NCBI GenBank assembly: GCA_015179125.1
Contig: WHVA01000400.1
Span: 1-64,000, forward strand
DNA: 64,000 bases
Source: Gautieria morchelliformis
Taxonomy: Eukaryota; Basidiomycota; Agaricomycetes; Gomphales; Gomphaceae
Reading direction: 5' to 3'
Under the pieces are notes generated by a model, which saw only the letters and a list, made by a program, of their open reading frames with translations, had not been told where the DNA came from and searched no databases. Of this stretch, positions 22,047 through 32,382 are shown in pieces. How positions within the stretch are numbered: the stretch's first letter is position 1; every line of letters starts with the position of its first letter. The position numbers were made by a program, and so were the translations under genes.

Positions 22047-23084
22047 TTTTAGATTAAGGTGTTAGATGGTGCTTTTGAAAAATGATTTCTATTGCTCAGC
22101 GGTTGGGACCACTATGTCTGACCCTCTCCTGTGTGCTGACTAAGCCTCTCGAGGCACATCCAGCACTGATGAATGGAAGTCACGTGACCATGTCGACGAG
22201 AGAATGGTCTCGATCTAAGGGATAACTAAGTCAAAAGGCTTCGCTTTTGAGATAGTCTAGAGTAAACAGTAATAGTGAACTCTCAACGAAGAATTGGAGT
22301 AAACTATCGAGATTTAAGTTCTATAGCTATCAAACAAGACTATAGTGACTTCGAGGGGTGAAACAGTTGATTCTGGATGACTGATTCATACATTCATAGT
22401 AGCTACTTATACTATATAGTGGTGTTCGAGATAGTGAGTCAATGGGTCGAAAAACTACTTGTAACTAGAGGGGTGACTACTTGTAGTCATAAAATCATGG
22501 GAGTGATGGGGATAGTATCAGGGTTGTTAAGCTTTGGAATAGAGTCTTGTACCCATTATACAAAGCCCCTGTCTACAAGGTGTCAAGATAGTAGTCAGCT
22601 GGTTGTGTCATGGAAAATAGAAATTCAATCCCTCCTGCCTAGCATAAATGCTAGTCTTGGTGATGGGGCTGCTGTCTCTGTGCCTCTTCTGTGGGGCAGC
22701 TGATTGAGCACACGTATTAGGAATGACATTCTGAGGTCATTCCGCGACATCCGGTGCTCCTGCGCAGTCTATACTCCTATGCGGCGTTTGGTGCCCGCAC
22801 CTCCTCGGTGCCTGTGGCCTGGCGCCTGTTGACGTCATGGCTGATGCCATCAGTCGATAGGCGCGCTGTCTCTGATCGGCCGCACGTGGTTGACGCCCAT
22901 ATCCCTGTATCTTATCTAATCTGTAGATAAGATAGCTGTTCATGATGTCATGTATCTGTCGTCTGTGTCGATGTCCGTCGTAAGTGTTGTTCCTATCTTT
23001 TTAGTTGTTTTTCTTTTCTCTTCTTTATTAGTTTCTTTGTATACATAGATGACTTAAAATAGAATAGTTGTGTATATCACAACA
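22047..23084 (-). mobile_element. L4 LTR-like repeat, 1038 bp, with TSD
   Basis: Inserted in pol between duplicated TGGAA (22042-22046, 23085-23089); excising it restores the Gypsy coding line. On the minus strand it begins TGTTGTGATATACACAACTA and ends TAATCTAAAA, so only one end has the usual TG/CA form. Homologous copies: 39966-41024 and 47711-48766. No ORF is conserved. A perfect 11-bp-stem hairpin (TATCTTATCTA/TAGATAAGATA, 22908-22934) is shared by all three. Confidence 0.88.
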
Positions 23085-23089
23085 TGGAA

Positions 23090-23507
23090 CTTTTCCAAGA
23101 ATTATCGACAAGCTTTCAACTTGTTGAAAAAAGCGTTCACCACTGCTCCTATCCTTACCCACTGGATTCCTGACCTCCCACTAATCGTAGAGACTGAGGC
23201 TTCAGATTACGCCCTTGCAGTGATCTTATCATTGCAAACCTCGGAAGGCGAACTTCATCCTGTCGCTTTCCACTCCTGCATGTTCACCTCTACTGAACTC
23301 AACTATGATGTTCACGACAAGGAGCTCCTGGCGATCCTTGAAGCCTTTCAATGCTGGAAACACTACCTTGAGGGTTCTGGCGACCCTGTTGACCTTATAA
23401 CCAATCACAAGAACCCCAAATACTTTTCAACCACGAAGCTCTTCACCCGCCGACAAGCTCGTTGGTCAGAATACCTCTCTCAGTTCAACCTTGCCATCCG
23501 TTTCTGA
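23090..23507 (+). pseudogene. Gypsy G1 copy 1 RNase H
   Basis: Runs on from the RT after the L4 repeat: YRQAFNLLKKAFTTAPILTH, then VETEASDYALAVILS (first catalytic acidic position; here TEAS where TDAS is usual), ELNYDVHDKELLAILEAFQ (Glu), and ITNHKNPKYFSTTKLFTRRQ (usually TDHKNL). RNase H removes the RNA strand during reverse transcription. The D-to-E and D-to-N changes at conserved acidic positions suggest loss of activity. Stop TGA at 23505-23507. Confidence 0.85.
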
Positions 23508-25283
23508 CCTGGTCGCCTCGGAACGAAGCCTGACTCTCTCACTAGATGATGGGACATCTACCTTAAAGAGGGGACTAGCGACTATGCCACCATAAACCCA
23601 CAGAACCTACAGCCAGTGTTTACTCAACACCAGTTGGTATCGTCCCTTAGAGCTACTAACCGTGCTCCTGTCGTACTCCGAGCCACTTCACTGCTTGATA
23701 CCACTTCGACCCGAATAACCCGATCGTCATCGAGACGGATGCCTCCAACTACGCCATCGCCGCCATCATCTCCCAGATCACCCCCCAGATCCGAGCTGAC
23801 ATCCTAGCGAACCTTCCCTCAGACCCCATAGCCAAGTCGCACCTCGGCTTGGTTAATGACCTGAGATGGACCACAGACCCCGAGGGCTTCCTCAAGCTTG
23901 ACAACCGAACCTATGTTCCAGTGGCCCAAGATCTTCGACTTTGCATCCTTCAGTACAAGCACGACTACATTCTCTCGGGACACTTCGGGGTCAACAAGAC
24001 CTTAGAGCTGATCTGATGAGACTATACTTGGCCAGGGATTAGATCCTTTGTCAAGGAGTATTGCAAAACTTGCACCACTTGTATGCAAAGCAAGCCGTAA
24101 CGTCACAAGCCCTATGGTCTCCTCAAACAACTCCCCGTTCCTGAGAAGCCTTGGAATTCCATCTCTATGGATTTCATTGAGCAGCTCCCACCTTCATCCG
24201 AGTTCACCTCCATACTAGTGATTGTTGACTGTTTGACTAAGCAGGTTATCTTCATCCCAACCACAGACAAGATACTCTCGCAAGAGCTTGCTCACCTCTT
24301 TGTCTTTCATGTCTTTTCCAAGCATGGAGTCCCCTTGCACGTCACCTCGGACAGGGGTTCCTAGTTCATCTCCCACTTCTGACGTTCTCTAGGGAAGGCC
24401 TTGGACATGCAGTTGTATTTCACCTCGGGATATCATCCCAAGGGTGATTGTCAAACCGAGCGTGCTAACCAAACCTTGGAACAGTACCTTGGAATCTATT
24501 GCAACTATCAGCAGTCCAATTGGGCTTCACTCCTTCCCCTCGCCAAGTTTTCTTACAACAATGCACCTAGCACAACCACTGGTATATCCCCGTTCTTTGC
24601 TAACAAGGGTTACCACCCCAACCTTGTGGTCCACCCTGAGCGCGACCTCGCCTCGGCACAAGCTCGAGACTTTGTGGTTGACCTGGACGAGCTCCACCAA
24701 AAACTTCGCTAAGCCATCCTCAAGGCTCAGAAGACCTACCAAGCCTCAGCTGATGTTTGTTGCAAGCCTGCCCCTGATTTCCAAGTAGGATCCCTTGCCT
24801 TTGTAAAGGCACAGTACTTCAGAACAACTCGGCCCACGAAGAAGCTCGCTGAGAAGTTTTTGGGTCCTTTTGAGATCATTTCCCGAGTGGGTACTCACTC
24901 CTTCACCCTTTGGCTTCCAGAACACATGCATTCAGTCCATCCAGCATTCCACATATCCATGCTCGAACCAGCCTTGTACCATTCTGAACCGAGTCCAGCC
25001 TCCTCTGCCCCCAGTTGTTATTGATGGTGAACCCAAGTTTGAAGTCTCAGAAATCCTCGACTCGAAAATCAATAATAGACCGAAGAGCTGCAAGCTACTC
25101 TATCTCGTTAGGTGGACTGGTTACCAGGGTACCAACCAAGAAACCTCGTGGATCATTGCCTCTGAGCTTGATCATGCCTCGGAGCTGGTCACAGACTTTC
25201 ACGGGTCTTATCTGGGCAAGCCGGGGCCTTTGACTGCTTTATTATCATTTCCTTGTTTAACCCCCATGACCCCCAGTAGTTAG
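23508..25283 (+). pseudogene. Gypsy G1 copy 1 integrase and chromodomain
   Basis: Zinc-binding HHCC region around 23940-24100 (LQYKHDYILSGHFGVNKTLE, TCTTCM), catalytic core 24167-24712 (MDFIEQLPPSSEF, TILVIVD-type first Asp, FSKHGVPLHVTSDRGS second Asp, DCQTERANQTLEQYL Glu), GPY-like part near 24850, and a C-terminal chromodomain 25030-25190 (ILDSKINNRPKSCKLLYLVR, WTGYQGTNQETSWI). Chromodomains direct chromoviruses to heterochromatin marks. In-frame stops at several sites, for example 24361-24363 (TAG) and 24710-24712, break it. A foreign patch lies at 23699-23784. Confidence 0.9.
23699..23784 (+). other. Foreign RNase H patch inside integrase region
   Basis: The plus strand reads HFDPNNPIVIETDASNYAIA, the start of a Gypsy RNase H domain, placed within the integrase N-terminal region where the related copy (about 61760-61775, minus) runs straight from LLDNE to QIRADIL. 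The patch is GC-richer than its surroundings and does not derive from this element's own RNase H (which reads VETEASDYALAVIL). It looks like a template-switch or gene-conversion tract from another Gypsy family. Confidence 0.8.
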
Positions 25284-25363
25284 ATAACAAAAAAATCCTC
25301 GCAATCAAGCAACAAAAAAAGAGAAAAAACGTCAAGAAAATTCCATTATTCTCATTAGCTAGT

Positions 25364-26502
25364 TTACTCCAACATCCTCATATCCTCCACCTCGCTCTCC
25401 TCGCTATCCTTGCCCATCTCATCCTCGTTACTACTACTACTCCACTCCACTAAACCCCCATTTCCTCCATATTCTGCCAAGTCCCTCGCTGCCTGCATCC
25501 ACTTCAAGTAATTCCTCCTCCACCTTATCCGCATGAACTCTACATCTGCCCTGTTTATCCTGTCATTCGCCGCCCTGAACTCCCCCAGCAGCTCGCACAC
25601 TTTCTCCCCAACCTCACCAACCTTCTGTCCCACATCCCTCACCGCCACTATCAGCTCCCTCATCTCCGCACTTCACTCCGACCTTTTGGTCTTCTTGTCC
25701 TTCTTTGGCTTCCGACCCTCCTCCACCTCGGTTTCCTTCCCCTCACTCTGCCTCACTTCCCCAACCTCCCTTTCCTTCCCCTCACTCTGCCTCGCTTCCT
25801 CCATCTCTTTTCCCTTCTCCTCACTCTGCCTTGCTTCCATCCGCTCCACCCTCGCCTCCAAGTTTTGCACGACCCAGTCGCTTGAGTCGCCGTCCTCAAC
25901 CTCGTGCTGAACCTTGGCCTCCTTCTTTGGCCTCGGTCCATCCTCGCTGTCCTCACTCCGTGCACGCTTCCTCCCCTCGCTTGCCTGGCCCTTCCCCATG
26001 TTCGCCTTGCCGCCTCTGCCGCGGCGACTGTGGGCTATACTGCAGCCCAGCGACCGTGTCTGGCGCCATATGCAAGCCGCCCCCCGAGGTCAGTAAGACC
26101 AAAGTCGAGGCTCACGGCGCACAGACATGTGTAATTGCACTCCTTGCAGTGCACACACCTTGCCTCGGCCTTGCTTGCGATCTGCCACTCGTGAGGCCCG
26201 CCGTCGGCAAGCTTGTACCCGTATAGCGACAGGTCAGTCGGGTGGTATGCAAACAGCATACGCTTGCACTATTCAAGTCAGCGACGTTCATCATAAGACC
26301 ACACAACACTCACCTTTTTGCCTTTTGGCCCTTCCTGCCACGGCTCCTGCATATCGATGGCACCATCATCCTCGATGGGCCTCAGAGCAGCCTCGGGCTG
26401 AACCTCGGGCATAACTTCACCCGAGGGGCTGTCCCCCTGAGAGAGCAGAGGTTGGTCGAACACATTGCTGGCAGAGTTGAATAGAGCTTGCGGGCGCACC
26501 AT
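25364..26502 (-). pseudogene. Opposite-strand Cys-cluster gene in Gypsy G1 copy 1
   Basis: Lies between pol and the 3' LTR, antisense to pol. Exon 1 starts at ATG 26502 (MVRPQALFNSASNVFDQ); a 45-nt intron (26269-26313, GTGAGT...AATAG) precedes KRMLFAYHPTDLSLYGYKLA, HEWQIASKAEARC and CVHCKECNYTC. The second half of the Cys cluster is frame-shifted and has lost one Cys. Downstream are a charged region (DGDSSDWVVQNLEARVERME), a repeated EEARQSEGKE motif and a coiled coil (VGQKVGEVGEKVCELLGEFR), ending in an acidic tail at 25364. The same gene occurs in the copies at 59061-60175 and 43322-44664. Function unknown; DNA binding is inferred from the cluster. Confidence 0.75.
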
Positions 26503-26654
26503 ATTCGCTGGCACTTGGTTTTGCCGCCTCCTACCCAGCCTTTTATCTAACCTCGGCTATGATTTAAGCTTCGCCTTTCTGGCTACTTAACATTGGGCCT
26601 GTATCTAGATTCGAGGATAGGCAAACCTTGTTCATATTACCGCCTCGAGGGTCT

Positions 26655-26674
26655 CGGCCATAAGGGGGGAATAC
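26655..26674 (+). other. Polypurine tract of Gypsy G1 copy 1
   Basis: AAGGGGGGAA immediately before the 3' LTR; the equivalent in the other G1 copy is AAGGAGGGGATAC at about 58889-58901 on the minus strand. It primes plus-strand DNA synthesis. Confidence 0.75.
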
Positions 26675-27192
26675 TGTAAGGACCCGGCCTTTGGCCGGTT
26701 ACTTATGAGTACAACCTTTTTTCTGAGCCCGAGCCTTGTGATACTTGTGCCCGAGTACTGTGATTCTAAGCCCGAGGCTGAGCTCATATCCAACCTTGCT
26801 CCCATGCCCGAATCCCCTTAGTTACTTATTCTGTTCCATCATGCATCATTTGTATATTGACCTTGCCCTGATTCCCCCATATATGCTCGCCCCTGACCCA
26901 TACTCTCACCCATATATAAACCCCTTGTATGCATTCCTATTCTTCAGTCTGAATCAACTATCGTACTCTTTGATCCTTAGCCAGTTTGTAAGTCTTCACC
27001 TCTTAAGCCAAACCTCGCCTCTTATTCGTTTACCTCCGAAGTTGGGACTCGTACATAGGGTCGGCACAGCACATAAGCTGAAGCCAAGTCCCTCTCCGAC
27101 CTCCCTATCAGAACCTCGCTCTGTAACCTCAGACCTTACCTCAGGTTTCGCCCCCGAGCTCGGTCAACCTTACGAAGGATCGTATCGTAACA
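26675..27192 (+). repeat. 3' LTR of Gypsy G1 copy 1, 518 bp
   Basis: Starts TGTAAGGACCCGGCCTTTGG with the palindromic CCGGCCTTTGGCCGG, and ends CGTATCGTAACA. Followed by the target duplication TCAAC. The TATA box at 26913 should drive transcription from the corresponding 5' LTR, which is mostly deleted here. Confidence 0.92.
26913..26919 (+). promoter_or_regulatory. TATA box in G1 LTR
   Basis: TATATAA in the context CCCATATATAAACCCC. The same box is present in the LTR of the minus-strand copy (about 58615-58622), so it is conserved between family members. Confidence 0.6.
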
Positions 27193-27714
27193 TCAACACA
27201 AATTCCATTATATAAGCTATGGTGTCCCTTCTAATCTTCAGCATTCAGGTATATACACTATGTAACATTGGGTTTTCTAATTGTGAACTACAATTATATA
27301 GTGGAATGAATGTGACAAAAAAAAGAATGAAAATATAGTAGCCTTTCAAAGATCTTTAATAATGACAAAAACAATCAAGAGCATGAATTTTTAGATTAAA
27401 AGTAAGGACAGAAGCAAAAGCCCAATTAATGTTTTAAATTTTAGTTACCACATTTCTTGGTGAGTTTTCTAGTAGTATGGAAGCAGCTAAATATATTTAC
27501 TTTCTCTGTCTTTTTTAGACTATAGCTTTGACAAGTGTTTCTTACAGCTTTTTACACTTATGGTTTATAATTGAGAAAACACTAAATGTGGTGCAAGTGT
27601 TTTGTTACACAAAAGACTTTAAAGTTTTTGGGAAAATCTTGGCTGTCTTTTAAACAGTTTTTCAAACCAAAAATTCTTCTATACCGCCAATATTGGGAAA
27701 AGCCTAGCTTGTGT
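27193..27714. other. AT-rich intergenic sequence downstream of NLR
   Basis: Between the Gypsy 3' LTR and the stop codon of the NLR gene. AT-rich, without an ORF or recognised repeat; it probably holds the NLR 3' UTR and terminator (minus sense). Confidence 0.5.
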
Positions 27715-30700
27715 CTATCCATATGTTTGGGCTTGTGTCAGTATGTTGGGATGCTCCTCACCAAGGACCCTCTTCCATTCCTCCATGACTTTAATATCCA
27801 GGTTCTGAGCATCCTTCCACTGGCCCAGACTCCGATAGGTTGCAGCAAGGCTGCCCATGGTGGTCAGTGTGTCAGGATGCTTGTCACCAAGGACCCTCTT
27901 CCTTGCCTCCATGACTTTAATCTGCAGCTCCTGAGCATCCTTCCACTGGCCCTGACTCTGATAGGTTGCAGCAAGGTTGGCGATGGCAGTCAGTGTGTGA
28001 GGATGCTCCTCACCAAGGACTCTCTTGCTTGCCTCCATGACTTTAATCTCCAGCTCCTGAGCATCCTTCCACTGGCCCAGACTCCGATAGGTTGCAGCAA
28101 GGTTTCCCATGGCATTCAGTGTGTAAGGATGCTCCTCACCAAGGACCCTCTTGCTTGCCTCCATGACTTTAATCTCCAGCTCCTGAGCATCCTTCCACTG
28201 GCCCAGACTCCGATAGGTTCCAGCAAAATTGGCGATGGCAGTCAGTGTGTGAGGATGCTCCTCACCAAGGACCCTCTTCCTTGCCTCCATGACTTTAATC
28301 TGCAGCTCCTGAGCATCCTTCCACTGGCCCTGACTCTGATAGGTTGCAGCAAGGTTGGCGATGGCAGTCAGTGTGTGAGGATGCTCCTCACCAAGGACCC
28401 TCTTCCTTGCCTCCATGACTTTAATCTCCAGCTCCTGACCATCCTTCCACTGGCCCAGACTCCGATAGGTTGCAGCAAGGCTGCCCATGCTAGTCAGCGT
28501 ATCAGGATGCTCCTCACCAAGGACTCTCTTGCTTGCCTCCATGACTTTAATCTCCAGCTCCTGAGCATCCTTCCACTGGCCCAGATTCCGATAGGTTGCA
28601 GCAAGGTTTCCCATGGCATTCAGTGTGTGAGGATGCTCCTCACCAAGGACCCTCTTGCTTGCCTCCATGACTTTAATCTCCAGCTCCTGAGCATCTTTCC
28701 ACTGGCCCAGATTCCAATAGGTTGCAGCAAGGCTGCCCATGGTGGTCAGTGTGTCAGGATGCTCGTCACCAAGGACCCTCTTCCTTGCCTCCATGACTTT
28801 AATCTGCAGCTCCTGAGCATCTTTCCACTGGCCCAGACTCCAATAGGTTGCTGCAAGGTTGGCCATGGTAGTCAGTGTGTGAGGATGCTTCTCACCAAGG
28901 ACCCTCTTGCTTGCCTCCATGACTTTAATCTCCAGCTCCTGAGCATCCTTCCACTGGCCCAGCCTCCGATAGGTTCCAGCAAAATTGGCGATGGCAGTCA
29001 GTGTGTGAGGATGCTCCTCACCAAGGACCCTCTTCCTTGCCTCCATGACTTTAATCTGCAGCTCCTGAGCATCCTTCCACTGGCACAGACTCCGATAGGT
29101 TGAAGCAAGGTTTCCCATGGCATTCAGTGTGTGAGGATGCTCCTCACCAAGGACCCTCTTGCTTGCCTCCATGACTTTAATCTCCAGCTCCTGACCATCT
29201 TTCCACTGGCCCAGACTCTGATAGGTGCCAGCAAGGCTGTCCATGGCGGTCAGTGTCTTGGGATGCTCCTCACCAAGGTCCCTCTTCCTTGCCTCCATGA
29301 CTTTAATCTGCAGCTCCTGAGCATCTTTCCACTGGCCCAGACTCCGATAGGTTGCTGCAAGGTGGGTCATGGCAGTCAGTGTGTGAGGATGCTCCTCACC
29401 AAGGACCCTCTTGCTTGCCTCCATGACTTTAATGCCCAGCTCCTGAGCATTCTTCCATTGGCCCAGATTACGATAGGTTCCAGCAAGGCTGCCCATGGCA
29501 GTCAATGTGTTGGGATGTTCCTCACCAAGGTCCCTCTTCCTTGCTTCCATGACCTTAACATGCAGCTCTTGAGCATCCATCCATCGCCCTGCTTCATCAA
29601 ACACTTGTGCAAATTTATTTGCCATGTCTGGATTTGCACCTTTTCTATGTTGCTCATTAATATGAGAGAGAAGAGATCTCCTAAAGGTGTAGTCCTCTGT
29701 ACTCTCTCCAAATGGGATAGAAAGTGCTAGTATCTGCATCATGCACCCTTGGTTATGCTCCTGCTCTGCCACCCCCAGCCTTTCTCCAGCCCAAGCATGT
29801 ACTAGTGGATGAAGGAAAAATGTATAGTCTCCCTCATTAGTGGTGATCAATGAGTAAGAAGTTAATTCATTAATGACCTCCTGAAATTGAAAGTCACTCC
29901 AGGTACCATTTGTGGCTTGAAAGTTGTGTAGGAACTGTCTTGCATCATCAAATGGCCCATCTGGATCTATGAGAGCTGCCCTCTGAAATATGCTCTTGGA
30001 AATACCCCTATAATGCAGACATGCAAACAGGTGTAGCAGGCTTGCTGCTTTAGGACTTAGCCTTTTAAAGCTGATTTCCCATGTTGCATATACTCCCCAC
30101 TGATAGTTATCGATCATCTGTACAGAGTGCTTGTTCATCAGCTGAACCCGATCCTTCAGGAGAATATTCAGGTATTCATTCAAGCTGCACCCCTTTGAGA
30201 TATAGGCACCTGCTTGTACAATAGCAAGGGCAAGGTAACCAAGTTCTTTGGCAATCAGAGCTGCCAAACCATGATCCTTTGGGGAACCTTCAGCTGTAGA
30301 GAACAGGAGGAGCAAATGAATTGCTTCATCAGGATTCATGCCTGACACATGCCAGTTGGAGCTGGGTGCATGCACACGACACTCCACATTGCGACTTGTC
30401 ACAATGATGTTTCCATGCTTGCATGCTGGGAAGAACTTTTGAAGGTTTATATCTGGGTCATCAGCATTGTCCAGGAAGAGCAGCCACGCTTGGTGTTGTC
30501 CAGAAAGCCATAGAAGAGCATCCTCAGCAGTCTCACCAATGCCCTCATCCTGAGCAATGTCCTCTAGGCCACATTCTATAGTGGACACACTACTTGCATC
30601 CACATAATACACCCTCCAAAAGCTAAATATAAAACAGATTAGTCGATACATAACAGACCTGGATAAACTCCAACACCATTGATAAAACTCATCAATAAAT

Positions 30701-32382
30701 GACAAAGCAATCTGTGTTTTTCCCACCCCACCAAGCCCATACAAGACAAAGATGCGCTGTTGCTCCTTAGCAGTGGATGTTTGTTTTGGGAAGAAGTATT
30801 CCTCAAGTTGTGAAAGAATATCACGTCTTCCAGTAAATCTCCGCATTGGTAGAGGACAAGCCTTACGGCGAGCTCTGTGTTTACCTGATAGTCGGCTGAC
30901 AGTGCCTCCGCCTACAGTGTCTACCATACAACATATGTCATCAGCTGGGAGCCATTGCACATTGTACGCACTGAGGTATGCAGAGGGTATCACTTCCCGG
31001 CGCTCCCTGAGAGCAATGGCAGCAGCTGTTACCCTCTCATCTACCGGTGGCCGCCCAAGATAGTGTAATGTTTGCGTTGTCACCTCGGGTGACCTTTCCC
31101 AATCTGCTAATGTTACACTTTCCATTCCCTGCTCCACACTGAACCGGAAGTAGACGTTCGATGCAGATCTAAAGCGCTGCTCGGTTTCCTCCGCTGTTGT
31201 CTCACATTCCGTGGTGATCTTCTTCAATACCTCAGCTACACTTAGTGGTATGATATTATTAAGCAGACCAGATGCCGGCAGGCTGGCAGTGGTGACATGT
31301 CCAGTGCCAATGCTGACAATGCAAGCAATATGTTGAAGAGGAAAGATGTGTTCTGCTTCTTTGAGGATTTGCTTGATCGGATTGTTGCAACCCAGGCCGG
31401 CATCAACAAAGGGTTCACGCGTAGGTGGCTTTCCGATGAAAATCGGTTTGAAAAAAGTAGGGGCGGCAGACGTAGCACGGGCGGCCTCCCATATCGCGCA
31501 GTCGAATGATTCGTATTTGCCGACGCTGTACGTACGAAAGAGGCGGGGTGTGCTGATGTTATTTGCGGGCATCGCGCAAACGAAACTGGGATACGGTCAG
31601 CTATGTACCAAGTCGAGAACGAGCGGCAATGTGAACATACGTTTTGCACACTTCTCTGCTCGACCTTGGGTCGAACATGCGTGCGTCAGGGTCACCAGTC
31701 GATTCCTGGATGATTGCCTTGATAGCGTTCTCCAAATTGCTAGCCTTGAACCTTCCGTCCTTCCAAAATGGTTTCTTCTCCGAGAAGACTTGCTCGGCAA
31801 ACGTGCCATAGGCATCGATCGCTTTATCTATGGGCAGGCGAAGGCGGCCCAGCATGAGTGCTATGAGTCTGCATTGAAAGTATTAGTGAACGAGGGCGAT
31901 CGAGAAGAAAATAACTTACCCGCCTGTACTCGTACCGCAGATCAAGTCGAAATATTCACAAGGAAGGGGGGCGGTGGGTCGCCCTTCTTCGAGCTGGATT
32001 CTTCGCATGATTTCCCGTAGTATGATGAGTTCTGACAAGCCACGGATTCCGCCACCATCTGCTGAGGGAGTTAGAAGGTAGTAGCTAACAGGCATGAAAA
32101 CATTACCGAGTGAAAGCAACCTCAGCCCGGCCCGCTGATGCTGATCGGTTTGCGTCGTGGGGGTAGATTCGATGTCCGTTCTCCCTGCGGCAAGACCAGG
32201 AGTAGACAGTGGTGTGACCTGTTCATAAAGATTCATGAGATAGTCAGTCCCTTTGTTTATTCAGGGGTCACGGAATAAACTTTGCTTACCGTTGACGGTA
32301 CCAAAGACGGCTTTACGATCGGCGGCGTTTCGCCATGCGTGGATGAAGTGGAAGCTTTGGAAATCTGCTGATTATGGTCCAT
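27715..32382 (-). CDS. NLR: patatin phospholipase, NB-ARC, TPR repeats
   Basis: Exons (minus): 32382-32290, 32218-32107, 32058-31920, 31868-31641, 31585-27715; introns of 71, 48, 51 and 55 nt have GT...AG ends and CTRAY-like branch sites, and all join in frame to give 1480 codons. A further 54-nt candidate intron is at 30623-30676. Residues about 64-260 are a patatin-like lipase: DGGGIRG (69-75), nucleophile GTSTGG (Ser112) and DAGLGCNNP (Asp252). An NB-ARC/NTPase follows: P-loop GLGGVGKT (474-481), Walker B LLFLDNADD, GNIIVTSRN, and LGYLALAIVQAGAYI in place of GLPLA. Residues 870-1457 are 14 TPR-like 42-residue repeats. This architecture is known for fungal NOD-like receptors linked to allorecognition and non-self response; ligand and outcome here are unknown. 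ATG chosen because it is the first in frame. The C-terminus stops mid-repeat and may be truncated. Confidence 0.92.
27787..29550 (-). repeat. 14 x 126-bp tandem TPR-coding repeats
   Basis: Fourteen units of 42 codons, each following the scheme MEA[R/S]KRVLGEEHPHTLTAM, then about five variable residues, ATYRSLGQWKDAQELEIKV. Units are nearly identical at DNA level; differences are concentrated at a few codons (R/S after MEA; E/Q/G before IKV; T/N, I/M and N/S in the LTAM block; W/R/Q at TYxS). Kinesin-light-chain-like TPRs form a superhelical binding surface. Such similarity among units implies recent amplification or gene conversion. A divergent unit precedes (RWMDAQELHVKV) and a half unit follows. 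Confidence 0.95.
30623..30676 (-). other. Candidate 54-nt stop-free intron in NLR
   Basis: On the minus strand GTGTTGGAG...TATTTAG with branch-like CGACTAAT. Its length is a multiple of three and it has no stop, so both spliced and unspliced forms stay open. Read through, it adds hydrophobic residues (LSRSVMYRLICFIFS) about 20 residues after the P-loop, where related proteins are compact. I favour removal, but the sequence alone does not decide. Confidence 0.55.

Larger units (their letters stand above)
15919..27192 (+). mobile_element. Ty3/Gypsy chromovirus G1, copy 1, with nested inserts
   Basis: An LTR element bounded by a 5-bp duplication TCAAC (15914-15918 and 27193-27197). Order: 5' LTR remnant, gag, protease, reverse transcriptase, RNase H, integrase, chromodomain, an opposite-strand gene, purine tract, 3' LTR. 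Two later insertions (16604-19807 and 22047-23084) each have target duplications; removing them leaves about 7.0 kb. The second family member is at 58342-64000 on the minus strand. Several stops and frameshifts make this copy inactive. Confidence 0.93.

Noticed and set aside
25533..26226. Pro/Ser-rich plus-strand frames (125 and 173 codons) near the end of Gypsy copy 1
   Set aside because: Opposite reading of the charged Glu/Lys-rich antisense gene; the minus reading is the one conserved in copies 2 and 3, with splice sites.
27787..29550. Regular 126-bp repeats could suggest a satellite or CRISPR-like array
   Set aside because: Units are in-frame codons of a TPR domain without distinct spacers, and the organism is eukaryotic.
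27586..29730. Long open frames on the plus strand (505 and 199 codons) with a repeating pattern
   Set aside because: They are the antisense reading of the NLR repeat array. A 126-bp unit without stops in the opposite frame is multiplied by the repeats; the minus-strand reading has the TPR motifs and splice structure.
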